Shown here: positions 56,967-64,000 of the stretch, in pieces
How the letters are laid out: each line of letters starts with the position of its first letter
Numbering within the stretch: position 1 is the stretch's first letter
Source of the DNA: Rhizobium lentis
Lineage (GTDB): Bacteria; Pseudomonadota; Alphaproteobacteria; Rhizobiales; Rhizobiaceae
Reading direction: 5' to 3'
Assembly (NCBI RefSeq): GCF_014200175.1
Contig: NZ_JACHBD010000003.1
Coordinates: forward strand, 186,001-250,000
Length of the DNA: 64,000 nucleotides
Translations under genes and position numbers: made by a program
The notes under the pieces: generated by a model
What the model was told of the DNA's origin: nothing
What the model saw: only the letters and a program-made list of their open reading frames with translations
The model's database searches: none

Positions 56967-57330
56967 ACTTTTCTCCTTTCAGTCCCGCGCCGCTTTCATC
57001 TGTCTATCAGCGAAGCATTGGCGGGGAAATTGCCAGATGTCCCTTCCGGATCGAGGCTGAAATTGAAACTGAAATGCGGATTTGAAAGAGCCAAATTGTG
57101 ATATCATTGTGGCGGCCGCATGGCTGAAATTCGATGTTGCTTAAGCGCAACATACACTTCATTAACCATACCAAAGTGTTAAACTTAAAATACTTATTTT
57201 AAGAAATCGCGTTCTTAAATAATACATAGAATATCAGGGCGACGAAGGCAGCCGCAGCGGCCTATTTATATAATCTCCCCGGCCACCTATATAGTCTGCC
57301 AACAGACTCGCGGGATCAGAAGGCAAGATC
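56967..57330. promoter_or_regulatory. AT-rich divergent regulatory region, ropB / SDR
   Basis: 364 bases without a gene and clearly lower in GC than the rest of the window, especially 57130-57235. At 57184-57203 there is CTTAAAAT-ACTT-ATTTTAAG and, overlapping it at 57199-57218, TTAAGAA-ATCGCG-TTCTTAA: two perfect palindromes that share bases. A -10-like TATATAAT lies near 57267-57274 ahead of the plus-strand gene. Likely binding region for an AT-loving regulator such as MucR; this is speculation. Confidence 0.6.
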
Positions 57331-58098
57331 TTGAACCACAAAAGACTTCGCGCGGCCCTAATAACAGGGGCTGCCAAGAGAATAGGCCGGGCAATCGCCG
57401 AAGACCTTGCTGCACATGGCTTTTCCGTCGCCATCCATGCAAACGGCTCCCTCGGCGAAGCCGAAGAGCTGGCGGCGGAATTGCGGCGGAAGGCATATCA
57501 GGCGATCGCGCTCAAGACCGACCTTACCGATATCGGCGAAACTAGCGAACTGATAAAAAGAGCGTCGGAAGCACTCGGTCCGATCGACCTGCTGGTCAAC
57601 AATGCCTCTATCTTCCGCCAGGATTCGGCTCGCGCGTTCGATGCGGAAGCATGGGCGCAGCATTTCGATATCCATGTGCGCGCGCCCTCGATTCTGGCCG
57701 CAGCCTTTGCCGAACAGTTGCCTGACGAAACGAACGGACTGATCGTCAACATCATCGACCAGCGCGTCTGGGCGCTCAATCCGGGCTTCTATTCCTATAC
57801 GCTCTCGAAGGCGGCGCTGTGGACCGCGACGCAGACGATGGCACAGACCTTTGCGCCGAAGCTGCGAGTCAACGCCATCGGCCCCGGCCCGACGGTGCGC
57901 AGTGCGCGGCAATCGGAAGAGGACTTCCAGGCTCAGATAGACGGGCTTATCATGAAGGCAGGGCCGGGATTCGGCGAGTTCGGACAAACGATTCGCTTCC
58001 TCTTCGACACGCCCTCGATCACCGGCCAGATGATTGCCCTCGACGGCGGCCAGCACCTCGCCTGGCAGACGCCCGACGTGGCGGAGATTACGGAATGA
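57331..58098 (+). CDS. SDR-family pteridine-reductase-like enzyme
   Basis: 255 residues from a TTG start (AGAAGG eight bases before). Rossmann loop [12 protein letters not shown] (12-23) and NNAS. Instead of the usual catalytic serine it has Asp143, with Tyr156 and Lys160 in the spacing D-x12-Y-x3-K used by pteridine reductase PTR1 and FolM, and [14 protein letters not shown] follows. It therefore probably reduces dihydropterin or dihydrofolate with NADPH. The stop overlaps uvrC (ATGA), so the two are translationally coupled. Confidence 0.87.
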   Translation: MNHKRLRAALITGAAKRIGRAIAEDLAAHGFSVAIHANGSLGEAEELAAELRRKAYQAIALKTDLTDIGETSELIKRASEALGPIDLLVNNASIFRQDSARAFDAEAWAQHFDIHVRAPSILAAAFAEQLPDETNGLIVNIIDQRVWALNPGFYSYTLSKAALWTATQTMAQTFAPKLRVNAIGPGPTVRSARQSEEDFQAQIDGLIMKAGPGFGEFGQTIRFLFDTPSITGQMIALDGGQHLAWQTPDVAEITE

Positions 58099-60134
58099 AC
58101 GGACGAAAGCTGCCGGATGGCGGCGTTCTCTACGACGATACGGATGAGAGCGAAGACGATCTCGAGGTGGAAGGCGAGGTTTCCGCTGCCCCCCTCGCGG
58201 CAGCGGTCGACTGGAACGCCGGCAGCCTCAACGAGACCGGACTCATCGGCGCAGAACTGATCGGCGAATTCGTCAAGCGGCTGCCGAACAGCCCCGGCGT
58301 ATACCGCATGTTCAATGCCGAAGGCGACGTGCTCTATGTCGGCAAGGCGCGCAGCCTGAAGAAGCGCGTTGGCAATTACGCCGTCGGCCGCGTGCATTCC
58401 AACCGCATCGCCCAGATGGTGCGGCAGACGGCGAACATGGAATTCGTGACGACGCGCACGGAAACCGAAGCGCTGCTGCTGGAAGCGAATCTGATCAAGC
58501 GCTTGCGGCCGCGATTTAACGTGCTGCTGCGCGACGACAAGTCGTTTCCCTATATCCTGATTACCGGCGATCACCGGGCGCCGGCGATTTTCAAGCATCG
58601 CGGCGCCAGGGCGCGAAAGGGTGATTACTTCGGGCCGTTCGCTTCGGCCGGCGCGGTCGGGCGGACGATCAATTCGCTGCAGCGCGCCTTCCTGATCCGC
58701 ACCTGCACCGACAGCGTCTTCGAAACGCGCACCCGCCCCTGCCTGCTCTACCAGATCAAGCGCTGCTCCGGGCCCTGCACGCACGAGGTCAGCGACGAGG
58801 GTTACGCCGAACTGGTGCAGGAGGCGAAGGACTTCCTGTCCGGCAAGAGCCAAAAGGTGAAATCGCACATGGCCGAAGCGATGAACCAGGCGGCTGATGA
58901 TCTCGACTTCGAACGGGCGGCGATCTACCGCGATCGCCTGGCGGCGCTTTCACATGTGCAGAGCCACCAGGGCATCAATCCTGCTGGAGTCGAGGAGGCC
59001 GACGTTTTCGCCATTCATCACGAAGGCGGCGTCTCCTGCATCCAGGTGTTCTTCTTCCGCACCGGCCAGAACTGGGGCAACCGTGCCTATTTCCCGAAGG
59101 CCGATCCGCAGCTTTCCAGCGCCGAAGTGCTGGGTGCCTTTCTGGCGCAGTTCTATGACGACAAGCCGGTGCCGAAACAGATCATGCTGTCGGAGACGGT
59201 TGAGGAACTGGAGTTGCTCGCCGCAGCGCTCAGCGAAAAGGCTGGCCACAAGGTGTCGATCCTGGTGCCGCGGCGCGGCGAAAAACGCGATCTCGTCGAC
59301 CATGTCGTCGGCAATGCACGCGAGGCGCATGGGCGAAAACTTGCCGAGACCGCGTCGCAGTCACGGCTGCTCGAAGGCTTCAAGGACACCTTCGGGCTCG
59401 CCTATGCGCCGCAGCGCATCGAGATCTACGACAACTCGCATATTATGGGCACCAATGCCGTCGGCGGCATGGTGGTGGCGGGGCCGGAAGGCTTCGTGAA
59501 GAACCAGTACCGCAAGTTCAACATCAAATCGACCGACATCACCCCGGGCGACGACTTCGGCATGATGCGCGAGGTGATGACGCGGCGGTTCTCGCGGCTG
59601 ATCAAGGAGGAAGGCATTCCCGACCGGACGGCGCAGGCAGCTGCCGCCGACGCCGCCGACATGCCCTTCCCAGCTTGGCCCGACGTGATCCTGATCGACG
59701 GCGGCCAGGGGCAGATGACGGCGGTGCGCGCCATCCTAGCCGAGCTCGGCATCACCAACAGCGTCACGGCGATCGGCATCGCCAAGGGTGTCGACCGCGA
59801 TGCCGGGCGCGAACGCTTCTTTCCGCCGGGGCGGGAGAGCTTCACGCTGCCGCCGCGCGATCCGGTGCTCTACTTCATCCAGCGCATGCGCGACGAGGCG
59901 CATCGCTTCGCGATCGGCTCGCACCGGGCGCGGCGCAAGAAGGAAATGGTCAAGAACCCGCTCGACGAGATCGGCGGCATCGGCCCGTCGCGCAAGCGGG
60001 CGCTGCTGCAGCATTTCGGGACGGCGAAAGCGGTTTCGCGCGCCGCTCTTTCCGACCTGATGGCGGTGGAGGGCATCTCGGAGGCCGTCGCCAGGCAAGT
60101 TTACAACCATTTTCACGACGACGCCGCGAAATAG
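58095..60134 (+). CDS. uvrC: Excinuclease ABC subunit C
   Basis: 679 residues from the ATG at 58095 that overlaps the SDR stop. Nucleotide excision repair nuclease. An acidic N-terminal extension of about 50 residues precedes the GIY-YIG domain ([28 protein letters not shown]). A cysteine cluster lies in [17 protein letters not shown], followed by a UVR helix motif ([20 protein letters not shown]), the RNase-H-like 5' nuclease ([33 protein letters not shown]) and two C-terminal helix-hairpin-helices. Confidence 0.96.
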   Translation: MNGRKLPDGGVLYDDTDESEDDLEVEGEVSAAPLAAAVDWNAGSLNETGLIGAELIGEFVKRLPNSPGVYRMFNAEGDVLYVGKARSLKKRVGNYAVGRVHSNRIAQMVRQTANMEFVTTRTETEALLLEANLIKRLRPRFNVLLRDDKSFPYILITGDHRAPAIFKHRGARARKGDYFGPFASAGAVGRTINSLQRAFLIRTCTDSVFETRTRPCLLYQIKRCSGPCTHEVSDEGYAELVQEAKDFLSGKSQKVKSHMAEAMNQAADDLDFERAAIYRDRLAALSHVQSHQGINPAGVEEADVFAIHHEGGVSCIQVFFFRTGQNWGNRAYFPKADPQLSSAEVLGAFLAQFYDDKPVPKQIMLSETVEELELLAAALSEKAGHKVSILVPRRGEKRDLVDHVVGNAREAHGRKLAETASQSRLLEGFKDTFGLAYAPQRIEIYDNSHIMGTNAVGGMVVAGPEGFVKNQYRKFNIKSTDITPGDDFGMMREVMTRRFSRLIKEEGIPDRTAQAAAADAADMPFPAWPDVILIDGGQGQMTAVRAILAELGITNSVTAIGIAKGVDRDAGRERFFPPGRESFTLPPRDPVLYFIQRMRDEAHRFAIGSHRARRKKEMVKNPLDEIGGIGPSRKRALLQHFGTAKAVSRAALSDLMAVEGISEAVARQVYNHFHDDAAK

Positions 60135-60229
60135 CCGGGGGCCGTCGTAAATTCCACGCAAAGGCAGTGAAAAGACAGAAACAATGTTGACGGTCTGCGG
60201 GCAAAGCCGTCATCTACGGCATCGGCCTC

Positions 60230-60249
60230 GAAAATCGGAATCGATTTTC
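60230..60249. repeat. Short palindrome between uvrC and pgsA
   Basis: GAAAATCG-GAAT-CGATTTTC, perfect 8-bp arms, followed by GTAAAGACGCGCGG. It resembles the CGATTCCGATTT block at 6768-6783 and probably belongs to the same rhizobial repeat type. Confidence 0.6.
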
Positions 60250-60299
60250 GTAAAGACGCGCGGCGCTATCGCGGCGCATCAGTTCAGAGAAACGATCCC

Positions 60300-60890
60300 A
60301 TGGCATCGCGTGCGTACAGCCTTCCCAACCTTCTGACTTACGGCCGCATCCTCGCCGTGCCGTTGATCGTCCTCTGCTTCTTCATCGAAGGCAGATTGTC
60401 GATCAGCAATACGGCGCGCTGGGTGGCGCTGTGGATCTTCATCATCGCCTCTCTCACCGATTTCCTCGATGGTTACCTCGCCCGCATCTGGAACCAGACG
60501 TCGAATATCGGCCGCATGCTCGATCCGATCGCCGACAAGCTGCTGGTCGCCTCGATCCTTCTCCTGGTCGCGGCCGACCAGACCATCGCCGGCTGGTCGA
60601 TCTGGGCGGCGATCACCATTCTCTGCCGCGAAATCCTGGTGTCCGGTCTGCGTGAATATCTGGCGGCGCTGAAGGTCAGCGTGCCGGTGACACGGATCGC
60701 CAAGTGGAAGACGACGCTGCAGCTCGTCGCCATCGCCTTCCTGCTCGCCGGCCCTGCCGGCGACGAGATTGTCCCCTATACGACCCAGACCGGCATCGCG
60801 CTGCTGTGGATCGCCGCATTGCTGACCATCTATACCGGCTATGATTATTTCCGCGCCGGGTTGAAACATATCGTGGATGACGAGGAATGA
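60300..60890 (+). CDS. pgsA: CDP-diacylglycerol-glycerol-3-phosphate phosphatidyltransferase
   Basis: 196 residues with four or five membrane helices. The CDP-alcohol phosphotransferase motif D-G-x2-A-R-x8-G-x3-D-x3-D is present as DFLDGYLARIW then GRMLDPIADK. First committed step of phosphatidylglycerol synthesis. Starts MASRAYSLPNLLTYGRIL. The stop overlaps the moaD start by four bases. Confidence 0.96.
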   Translation: MASRAYSLPNLLTYGRILAVPLIVLCFFIEGRLSISNTARWVALWIFIIASLTDFLDGYLARIWNQTSNIGRMLDPIADKLLVASILLLVAADQTIAGWSIWAAITILCREILVSGLREYLAALKVSVPVTRIAKWKTTLQLVAIAFLLAGPAGDEIVPYTTQTGIALLWIAALLTIYTGYDYFRAGLKHIVDDEE

Positions 60891-61141
60891 CGCGACTTGT
60901 CTATTTCGCCTGGGTGCGCGAGCGCATCGGCAAGGGTGAGGAGGAGATCGACCTCCCCTCTTCCGTCGTCACCGTCGCCGATCTTCTGAATCATTTGAAG
61001 AGCCTGGGCGAAGAATATCAGGCCGCACTTCAATATCCCGAGGTGATCCGCGTGGCGCTCGACATGGAGCATGTCGAGCATGACGAACCGATCGCGGGGG
61101 CGCGTGAAATTGGAATATTTCCGCCGATGACGGGGGGGTGA
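60887..61141 (+). CDS. moaD: Molybdopterin synthase small subunit MoaD
   Basis: 84 residues, ubiquitin-like sulfur carrier ending with the essential diglycine (PPMTGG). Starts LVYFAWVRERIG as in the family. Overlaps pgsA by four bases and precedes moaE by 259 bases, which are filled by a palindromic element, so the two subunits are probably still on one transcript. Confidence 0.95.
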   Translation: MTRLVYFAWVRERIGKGEEEIDLPSSVVTVADLLNHLKSLGEEYQAALQYPEVIRVALDMEHVEHDEPIAGAREIGIFPPMTGG

Positions 61142-61160
61142 TTGCGGTGACGGCCGTGCC

Positions 61161-61338
61161 AGATCTCCCTCCTCTGCCCTGCCGGGCATCTCCCCGACAG
61201 GTGCGGAGATTGGCTGGGAGTGCCGGCTCGCCCAAACAATCAAAGTTTCAGCCCGGCGGAAAGGTAAAGGGGCAGGAAGGTCGTGCCACGTGTGATCTCT
61301 CCACCCGTGGGGGAGATGGCCGGCAGGCCAGAGGGGGG
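61161..61338. repeat. Palindromic element between moaD and moaE
   Basis: Left arm 61161-61210 (core CTCTGCCCTGCCGGGCATCT) and right arm 61294-61338 are inverted imperfect copies around an 83-base centre; each arm can itself form a hairpin. Size, order and core match the element inside ribD (20861-21036). It lies inside the moa operon. Confidence 0.88.
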
Positions 61339-61400
61339 CTTCCGCGGCACAGCGTTTCCGCATTCTTTGCAGTTGCATCAAAGCAGCGGAGGATTTCGCT

Positions 61401-61862
61401 GTGACCATCACCCCCACCATCCGTGTCCAGCGCGAGGATTTCGACCTTCAGGCCGAGGTAGACCTGCTCTCCAAGGGCAAACCCGGCGTCGGCGCCGTCG
61501 TCACCTTTTCCGGCCTATGCCGCGATGACGGCGGCATGCTCGCCGCGCTCGAACTCGAACATTACCCCGGCATGGCCGAAGCCGAGATGAGCCGCATCGG
61601 CGCACTCGCCATCGCCCGTTTCGGGCTGCTCGGGCTGACCGCCATCCACCGCTACGGTAAGATCGCCGTGGGCGAGAATATCGTGCTCGTCGTCGCGGCC
61701 GCGCCGCACCGGCAGGCGGCGTTCGATGGCGCCAACTTCGTCATGGATTACCTGAAGACCGCGGCCCCTTTCTGGAAGAAGGAGCACGGCAAGGGCGGCG
61801 CCGTCGGCGACTGGGTCGCGGCAAAGGATGCCGACGATGCCGCACGCGACAAGTGGAAATAA
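61401..61862 (+). CDS. moaE: Molybdopterin synthase catalytic subunit MoaE
   Basis: 153 residues from the GTG at 61401 (GCGGAGGA upstream). Transfers sulfur from MoaD to precursor Z. Family motifs: GAVVTFSGLCRDDGG, ALELEHYPGMAEAEM, HRYGKIAVGENIVLVVAAAPHRQAAFDG, and the catalytic lysine region TAAPFWKKE. The C-terminal tail DDAARDKWK is typical of rhizobia. Confidence 0.95.
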   Translation: MTITPTIRVQREDFDLQAEVDLLSKGKPGVGAVVTFSGLCRDDGGMLAALELEHYPGMAEAEMSRIGALAIARFGLLGLTAIHRYGKIAVGENIVLVVAAAPHRQAAFDGANFVMDYLKTAAPFWKKEHGKGGAVGDWVAAKDADDAARDKWK

Positions 61863-61864
61863 AT

Positions 61865-61963
61865 CAGCGCATTTCCTGATTATCCGAGCGAGGGAAATGC
61901 GCTGCTCTTCTTGTTTTACGCAATTCCGGACGCAAAACCGCTGCGCACTTTTGCTGGAATTGC
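61865..61963. repeat. Two palindromes between moaE and livH
   Basis: A 12-bp perfect stem CAGCGCATTTCC / GGAAATGCGCTG (61865-61876 with 61893-61904) directly after moaE, followed by CTCTTCTTGTTTT, could terminate moaE. Behind it lies GCAATTCC / GGAATTGC (61920-61927 with 61956-61963) enclosing CGCAAAACCGCTGCGCACTTTTGC, a block I recognise as common between rhizobial genes. Confidence 0.75.
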
Positions 61964-62860
61964 TCAGAGCACCACACGCTCTCTGCGGCTCATGACCAGC
62001 AATAGGACGAGCAGCGAGAAGATGACGAGATCGCGCCAGACGAAGGGGCCGTAGGCGCCCCATAGGGTTTCGACGACGGCAAGCGCGGCAGCGCCTCCGG
62101 CCGAGCGCAGGGGATCGGAATAGCCGCCGACAGCGGCGATCAGCAGCACTTTCAATCCGAACATCAGGCCGGCGCCGAAATCCATCGAGCCGTAATAAAA
62201 GGTGGCGAGGATGCCGCAGATCGTGGCGACCAGGGCCGCCGCCGCATAGGCAACGAGGAAGACGCGGCTGGCGCTGGTGCCGCAGAGCTCGGCGGCCAGC
62301 GGATCGTCGGTGACGGCGCGCCAGATGCGGCCCCAGGCGGTGCGCCTGAGGATTAACGCACCCACCGCGACGATGGCCGCCATCAGCGCCGTGTCGATCA
62401 GCTGGATATAAGTGAGGGTCACCTTGAACGGGCCGTCGCGCCAGAAGACGACCGTGTCGTTCAGAAACGGCGGCAGCCAGATCGCCCTTGTATCGGCGGC
62501 GAGCCGGGCGGTTTCCATCAGCACGATCATGATGCCGAGGGCGGCGACGATCACCGTATTCGGCGACTTGCTGACCAGCGGCAGCATGATCGAACGGCCG
62601 ATCCAGATGCCTGCCGCCAGTGAATAGATGATCGCGGCACAGGCCCCGAGGGCAAGGGCCGCCGGCAACACCAGCCAGAAACGGTTGAAAGCGAGCTCGG
62701 TGAAAAGCAGCAGGATCTGGCCGGAGAAAGCGAAAATCGCCCCATAGGTGATGTCGGCCCGCTTGGTGACGCCGAAGGCGACGGCATAACCGAAGGCGAG
62801 CGCGGCATAGAGGGCGGCAAGCGGAACCGCATTCGCCAGCTGCTGCAGAAGATAGGTCAT
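61964..62860 (-). CDS. livH: Branched-chain amino-acid-type ABC permease (LivH family)
   Basis: 298 residues from the ATG at 62860 (GGAG eight bases before); a GTG at 62869 is the only longer start. About eight membrane helices; begins MTYLLQQLANAVPLAALYAALAFGYAVAFGVTKRADI, and the middle holds ILRRTAWGRIWRAVTDDPLAAELCGTSASRVF, the loop that contacts the ATPase in LivH proteins. A complete transporter needs a LivM, two ATPases and a binding protein, and none is nearby. It shares a palindromic promoter region with the divergent CGNR gene. Substrate unknown. Confidence 0.9.
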   Translation of the reverse strand: MTYLLQQLANAVPLAALYAALAFGYAVAFGVTKRADITYGAIFAFSGQILLLFTELAFNRFWLVLPAALALGACAAIIYSLAAGIWIGRSIMLPLVSKSPNTVIVAALGIMIVLMETARLAADTRAIWLPPFLNDTVVFWRDGPFKVTLTYIQLIDTALMAAIVAVGALILRRTAWGRIWRAVTDDPLAAELCGTSASRVFLVAYAAAALVATICGILATFYYGSMDFGAGLMFGLKVLLIAAVGGYSDPLRSAGGAAALAVVETLWGAYGPFVWRDLVIFSLLVLLLVMSRRERVVL

Positions 62861-62881
62861 TCCGGACACTCCGCGTCGCCA

Positions 62882-62921
62882 AAATTATAACTGGTAAAAC
62901 TCATTTCGCCAGTTATAATTT
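62882..62921. promoter_or_regulatory. Palindromic operator/divergent promoter between livH and CGNR gene
   Basis: Perfect 13-bp inverted repeat AAATTATAACTGG (62882-62894) and CCAGTTATAATTT (62909-62921) with a 14-base spacer. Each outward-facing arm contains TATAAT, at 62914-62919 on the plus strand and 62889-62884 on the minus strand, placed as -10 boxes of the two divergent genes. -35 matches are weak. The right arm ends one base before the CGNR start codon. Confidence 0.85.
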
Positions 62922-62922
62922 C

Positions 62923-63471
62923 ATGATGAGCTTTTCCTGGACCCCTCACCGCTTTGCCGGCGGCGCGCTGGCACTCGATGTCGCCAACAGCGTCGTTCTG
63001 CGCCACGATGCAGCACGGCGGATCGACCGCTTTGCCGTCAGCAATCAGATGCGCGACTTTCCGCAGGCTGCCGCCGAATTCTGCGCCGAGCGCGCTCTCT
63101 TCGGCAAGATCGTCCCGGTGGCTAGGGAAAACGAGGCGGATTTCATCGCGCTGCGGGAAGCGATCGACCGCTATTTCCGCGAGCGTATACTAACGGGCGG
63201 CGACGACCAATCGCTGGCGGCACTGCTGGAGGCGATGGCGAAGGTGCTGCGCGAAGCCAACCCCGGCAGCGTGGCGGCGGCGACCGCCCATTCGGTGCTG
63301 CGTCTGATCGCCATGCCCGATCCGGAGCGCATGAAGATCTGCGGCAATTGCGGCTGGCTGTTCATCGACCGCAGCAAGAACAGGAGCCGGGCCTGGTGCG
63401 ACATGGCAGTCTGCGGCAACCGCGCCAAGGCGAACCGGCACTACCGCCGCAAGAAGGAGGAAATCCCATGA
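62923..63471 (+). CDS. CGNR zinc-finger (ABATE domain) putative regulator
   Basis: 182 residues. N-terminal ABATE domain (HRFAGGALALDVANSVVLR) and C-terminal CGNR zinc finger with Cys140, Cys143, Cys159, Cys164 (KICGNCGWLFIDRSKNRSRAWCDMAVCGNRAK) and a basic tail. Such proteins are predicted transcription factors. There is no ribosome site; a -10 box 4-9 bases before the first ATG suggests a leaderless message starting at or next to 62923/62926. Its position suggests that it controls the palindrome in front of it, and with it livH. The next gene overlaps by four bases. Confidence 0.9.
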   Translation: MMSFSWTPHRFAGGALALDVANSVVLRHDAARRIDRFAVSNQMRDFPQAAAEFCAERALFGKIVPVARENEADFIALREAIDRYFRERILTGGDDQSLAALLEAMAKVLREANPGSVAAATAHSVLRLIAMPDPERMKICGNCGWLFIDRSKNRSRAWCDMAVCGNRAKANRHYRRKKEEIP

Positions 63472-63971
63472 GGAAACATCTGATCGTCACGGCGGCGGCA
63501 ATTGGCTTGGCGCTGTCCGCCTGCCAGCGCCAAGCGGAAAACCTGGTCGAGGTCACCGGCCATCTTTTCGTCTTCAACTATCGCGTGGCGAGCGCCACCT
63601 ATCTGCTGACTCTGAAGAAGACGGGACCTATTCCGGACGGTTCGGTCATCATCGCCGAATTCGAAAATCCTCAAGGCGGCGACCCGCTGGTGCTGAACCA
63701 GAAAATCTACCCGATCGACGACAAGATCGCGCTACAGAGCGAAAATCTCCATTGCGTGCGCAAGGACCGCCCCTATTCGGTGAATGTCCGGCTGGTGGAC
63801 AAGGACGGCAAGGTGCTGCAGCAATTGAAGACTGAGTTCCGCTCGGACCTCGACCAGACGGTGCTACCGAGCAAGCCGCTCGTCGTTGGTGCGCTTTATG
63901 AAAAGAACCCGGAGGTCTTCAAGCCGGACGGCACCGTCGATTTTTCGAACACCGATAAATGCCCAGAATAG
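63468..63971 (+). CDS. Small lipoprotein of unknown function
   Basis: 167 residues from the ATG at 63468 overlapping the CGNR stop (ATGA), with AAGGAGGAAA upstream. Lipoprotein signal IGLALSACQRQ, so it is membrane-anchored on the periplasmic side. The mature part is beta-rich (FVFNYRVASATYLLTLKKTG, GSVIIAEFENPQGGDPLVL) and ends DFSNTDKCPE, with a second cysteine that could pair with the CVRKD cysteine. Family not recognised. Cotranscribed with the CGNR gene. Confidence 0.85.
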   Translation: MRKHLIVTAAAIGLALSACQRQAENLVEVTGHLFVFNYRVASATYLLTLKKTGPIPDGSVIIAEFENPQGGDPLVLNQKIYPIDDKIALQSENLHCVRKDRPYSVNVRLVDKDGKVLQQLKTEFRSDLDQTVLPSKPLVVGALYEKNPEVFKPDGTVDFSNTDKCPE

Positions 63972-64000
63972 AGTGACCATAGAAAAAGCCGGAGCGAGGC

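Noticed and set aside
1..64000. tRNA genes, CRISPR arrays, insertion sequences, prophage
   Set aside because: No T-loop GTTCGAATCC-type motifs, no regularly spaced direct repeats, and no transposase or phage protein were seen anywhere in the window.

Overview
The window looks like core chromosome of a Rhizobium of the leguminosarum/etli/phaseoli group. This rests on protein recognition (BcsN-type cellulose locus, LdtR/LdtP, RopB-like porin, HdaA, K+-independent HppA), on the high GC content, and on several families of rhizobial palindromic intergenic repeats. No tRNA, rRNA, CRISPR array, insertion sequence or phage was seen. The genome assignment is by recognition, not by a database search.

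Layout. 1-4356: cellulose synthesis (bcsN-bcsA-bcsB, minus strand; bcsB runs off the left edge). 4673-7395: a small secreted protein, a membrane hybrid histidine kinase and a divergent single-domain response regulator. 7407-11796: the envelope lipid cluster DUF177-plsX-fabH-ihfA-merR, headed by a cytochrome bc1 assembly chaperone, with bamE divergent from it. 12872-16150: hppA and ribH-nusB. 16151-19904: an accessory islet of opposite orientation that splits the riboflavin genes. It holds a small secreted protein, a cupin, a GNAT enzyme and wrecked polysaccharide genes (an unknown fragment joined to the tail of rmlD, and a frameshifted rmlA). 19905-23614: glyA-nrdR-ribD-ribE. 23830-31222: the L,D-transpeptidase and its regulator ldtR, hemB, an RDD membrane protein, bpt, a DMT exporter, a decayed AbrB/Doc toxin-antitoxin pair and an SRPBCC protein. 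31463-42739: parC, a secreted protein, aspS, a Tat multicopper oxidase, rnd, a membrane adenylate cyclase and a phytase-like esterase. 43000-48632: polyphosphate metabolism (ppk-ppx) and AI-2E/hdaA. 48879-56966: purMN, phnM, a molybdopterin oxidoreductase with nudK, rlmJ, a GST and a ropB-like porin. 57331-61862: a pteridine-reductase-like SDR, uvrC, pgsA, moaD and moaE. 61964-63971: a lone livH permease divergent from a CGNR zinc-finger regulator and a lipoprotein gene.

Most genes are ordinary housekeeping genes, many in operons with ATGA start/stop overlaps. The most interesting observations are: (i) a roughly 176-bp element with long inverted arms that sits in frame inside ribD and has a near-twin of the same size and architecture between moaD and moaE; (ii) a perfect 13-bp inverted repeat between livH and the CGNR gene, each arm of which contains a TATAAT box, with the CGNR start codon placed as if the message were leaderless; (iii) the split riboflavin operon with rhamnose-pathway remnants; (iv) a toxin-antitoxin pair with both partners damaged. 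Two of the broken genes differ from intact reading by one base only, so sequencing error remains possible for them.

The last 29 bases after the lipoprotein gene contain the beginning of what may be a terminator hairpin, cut by the window edge.
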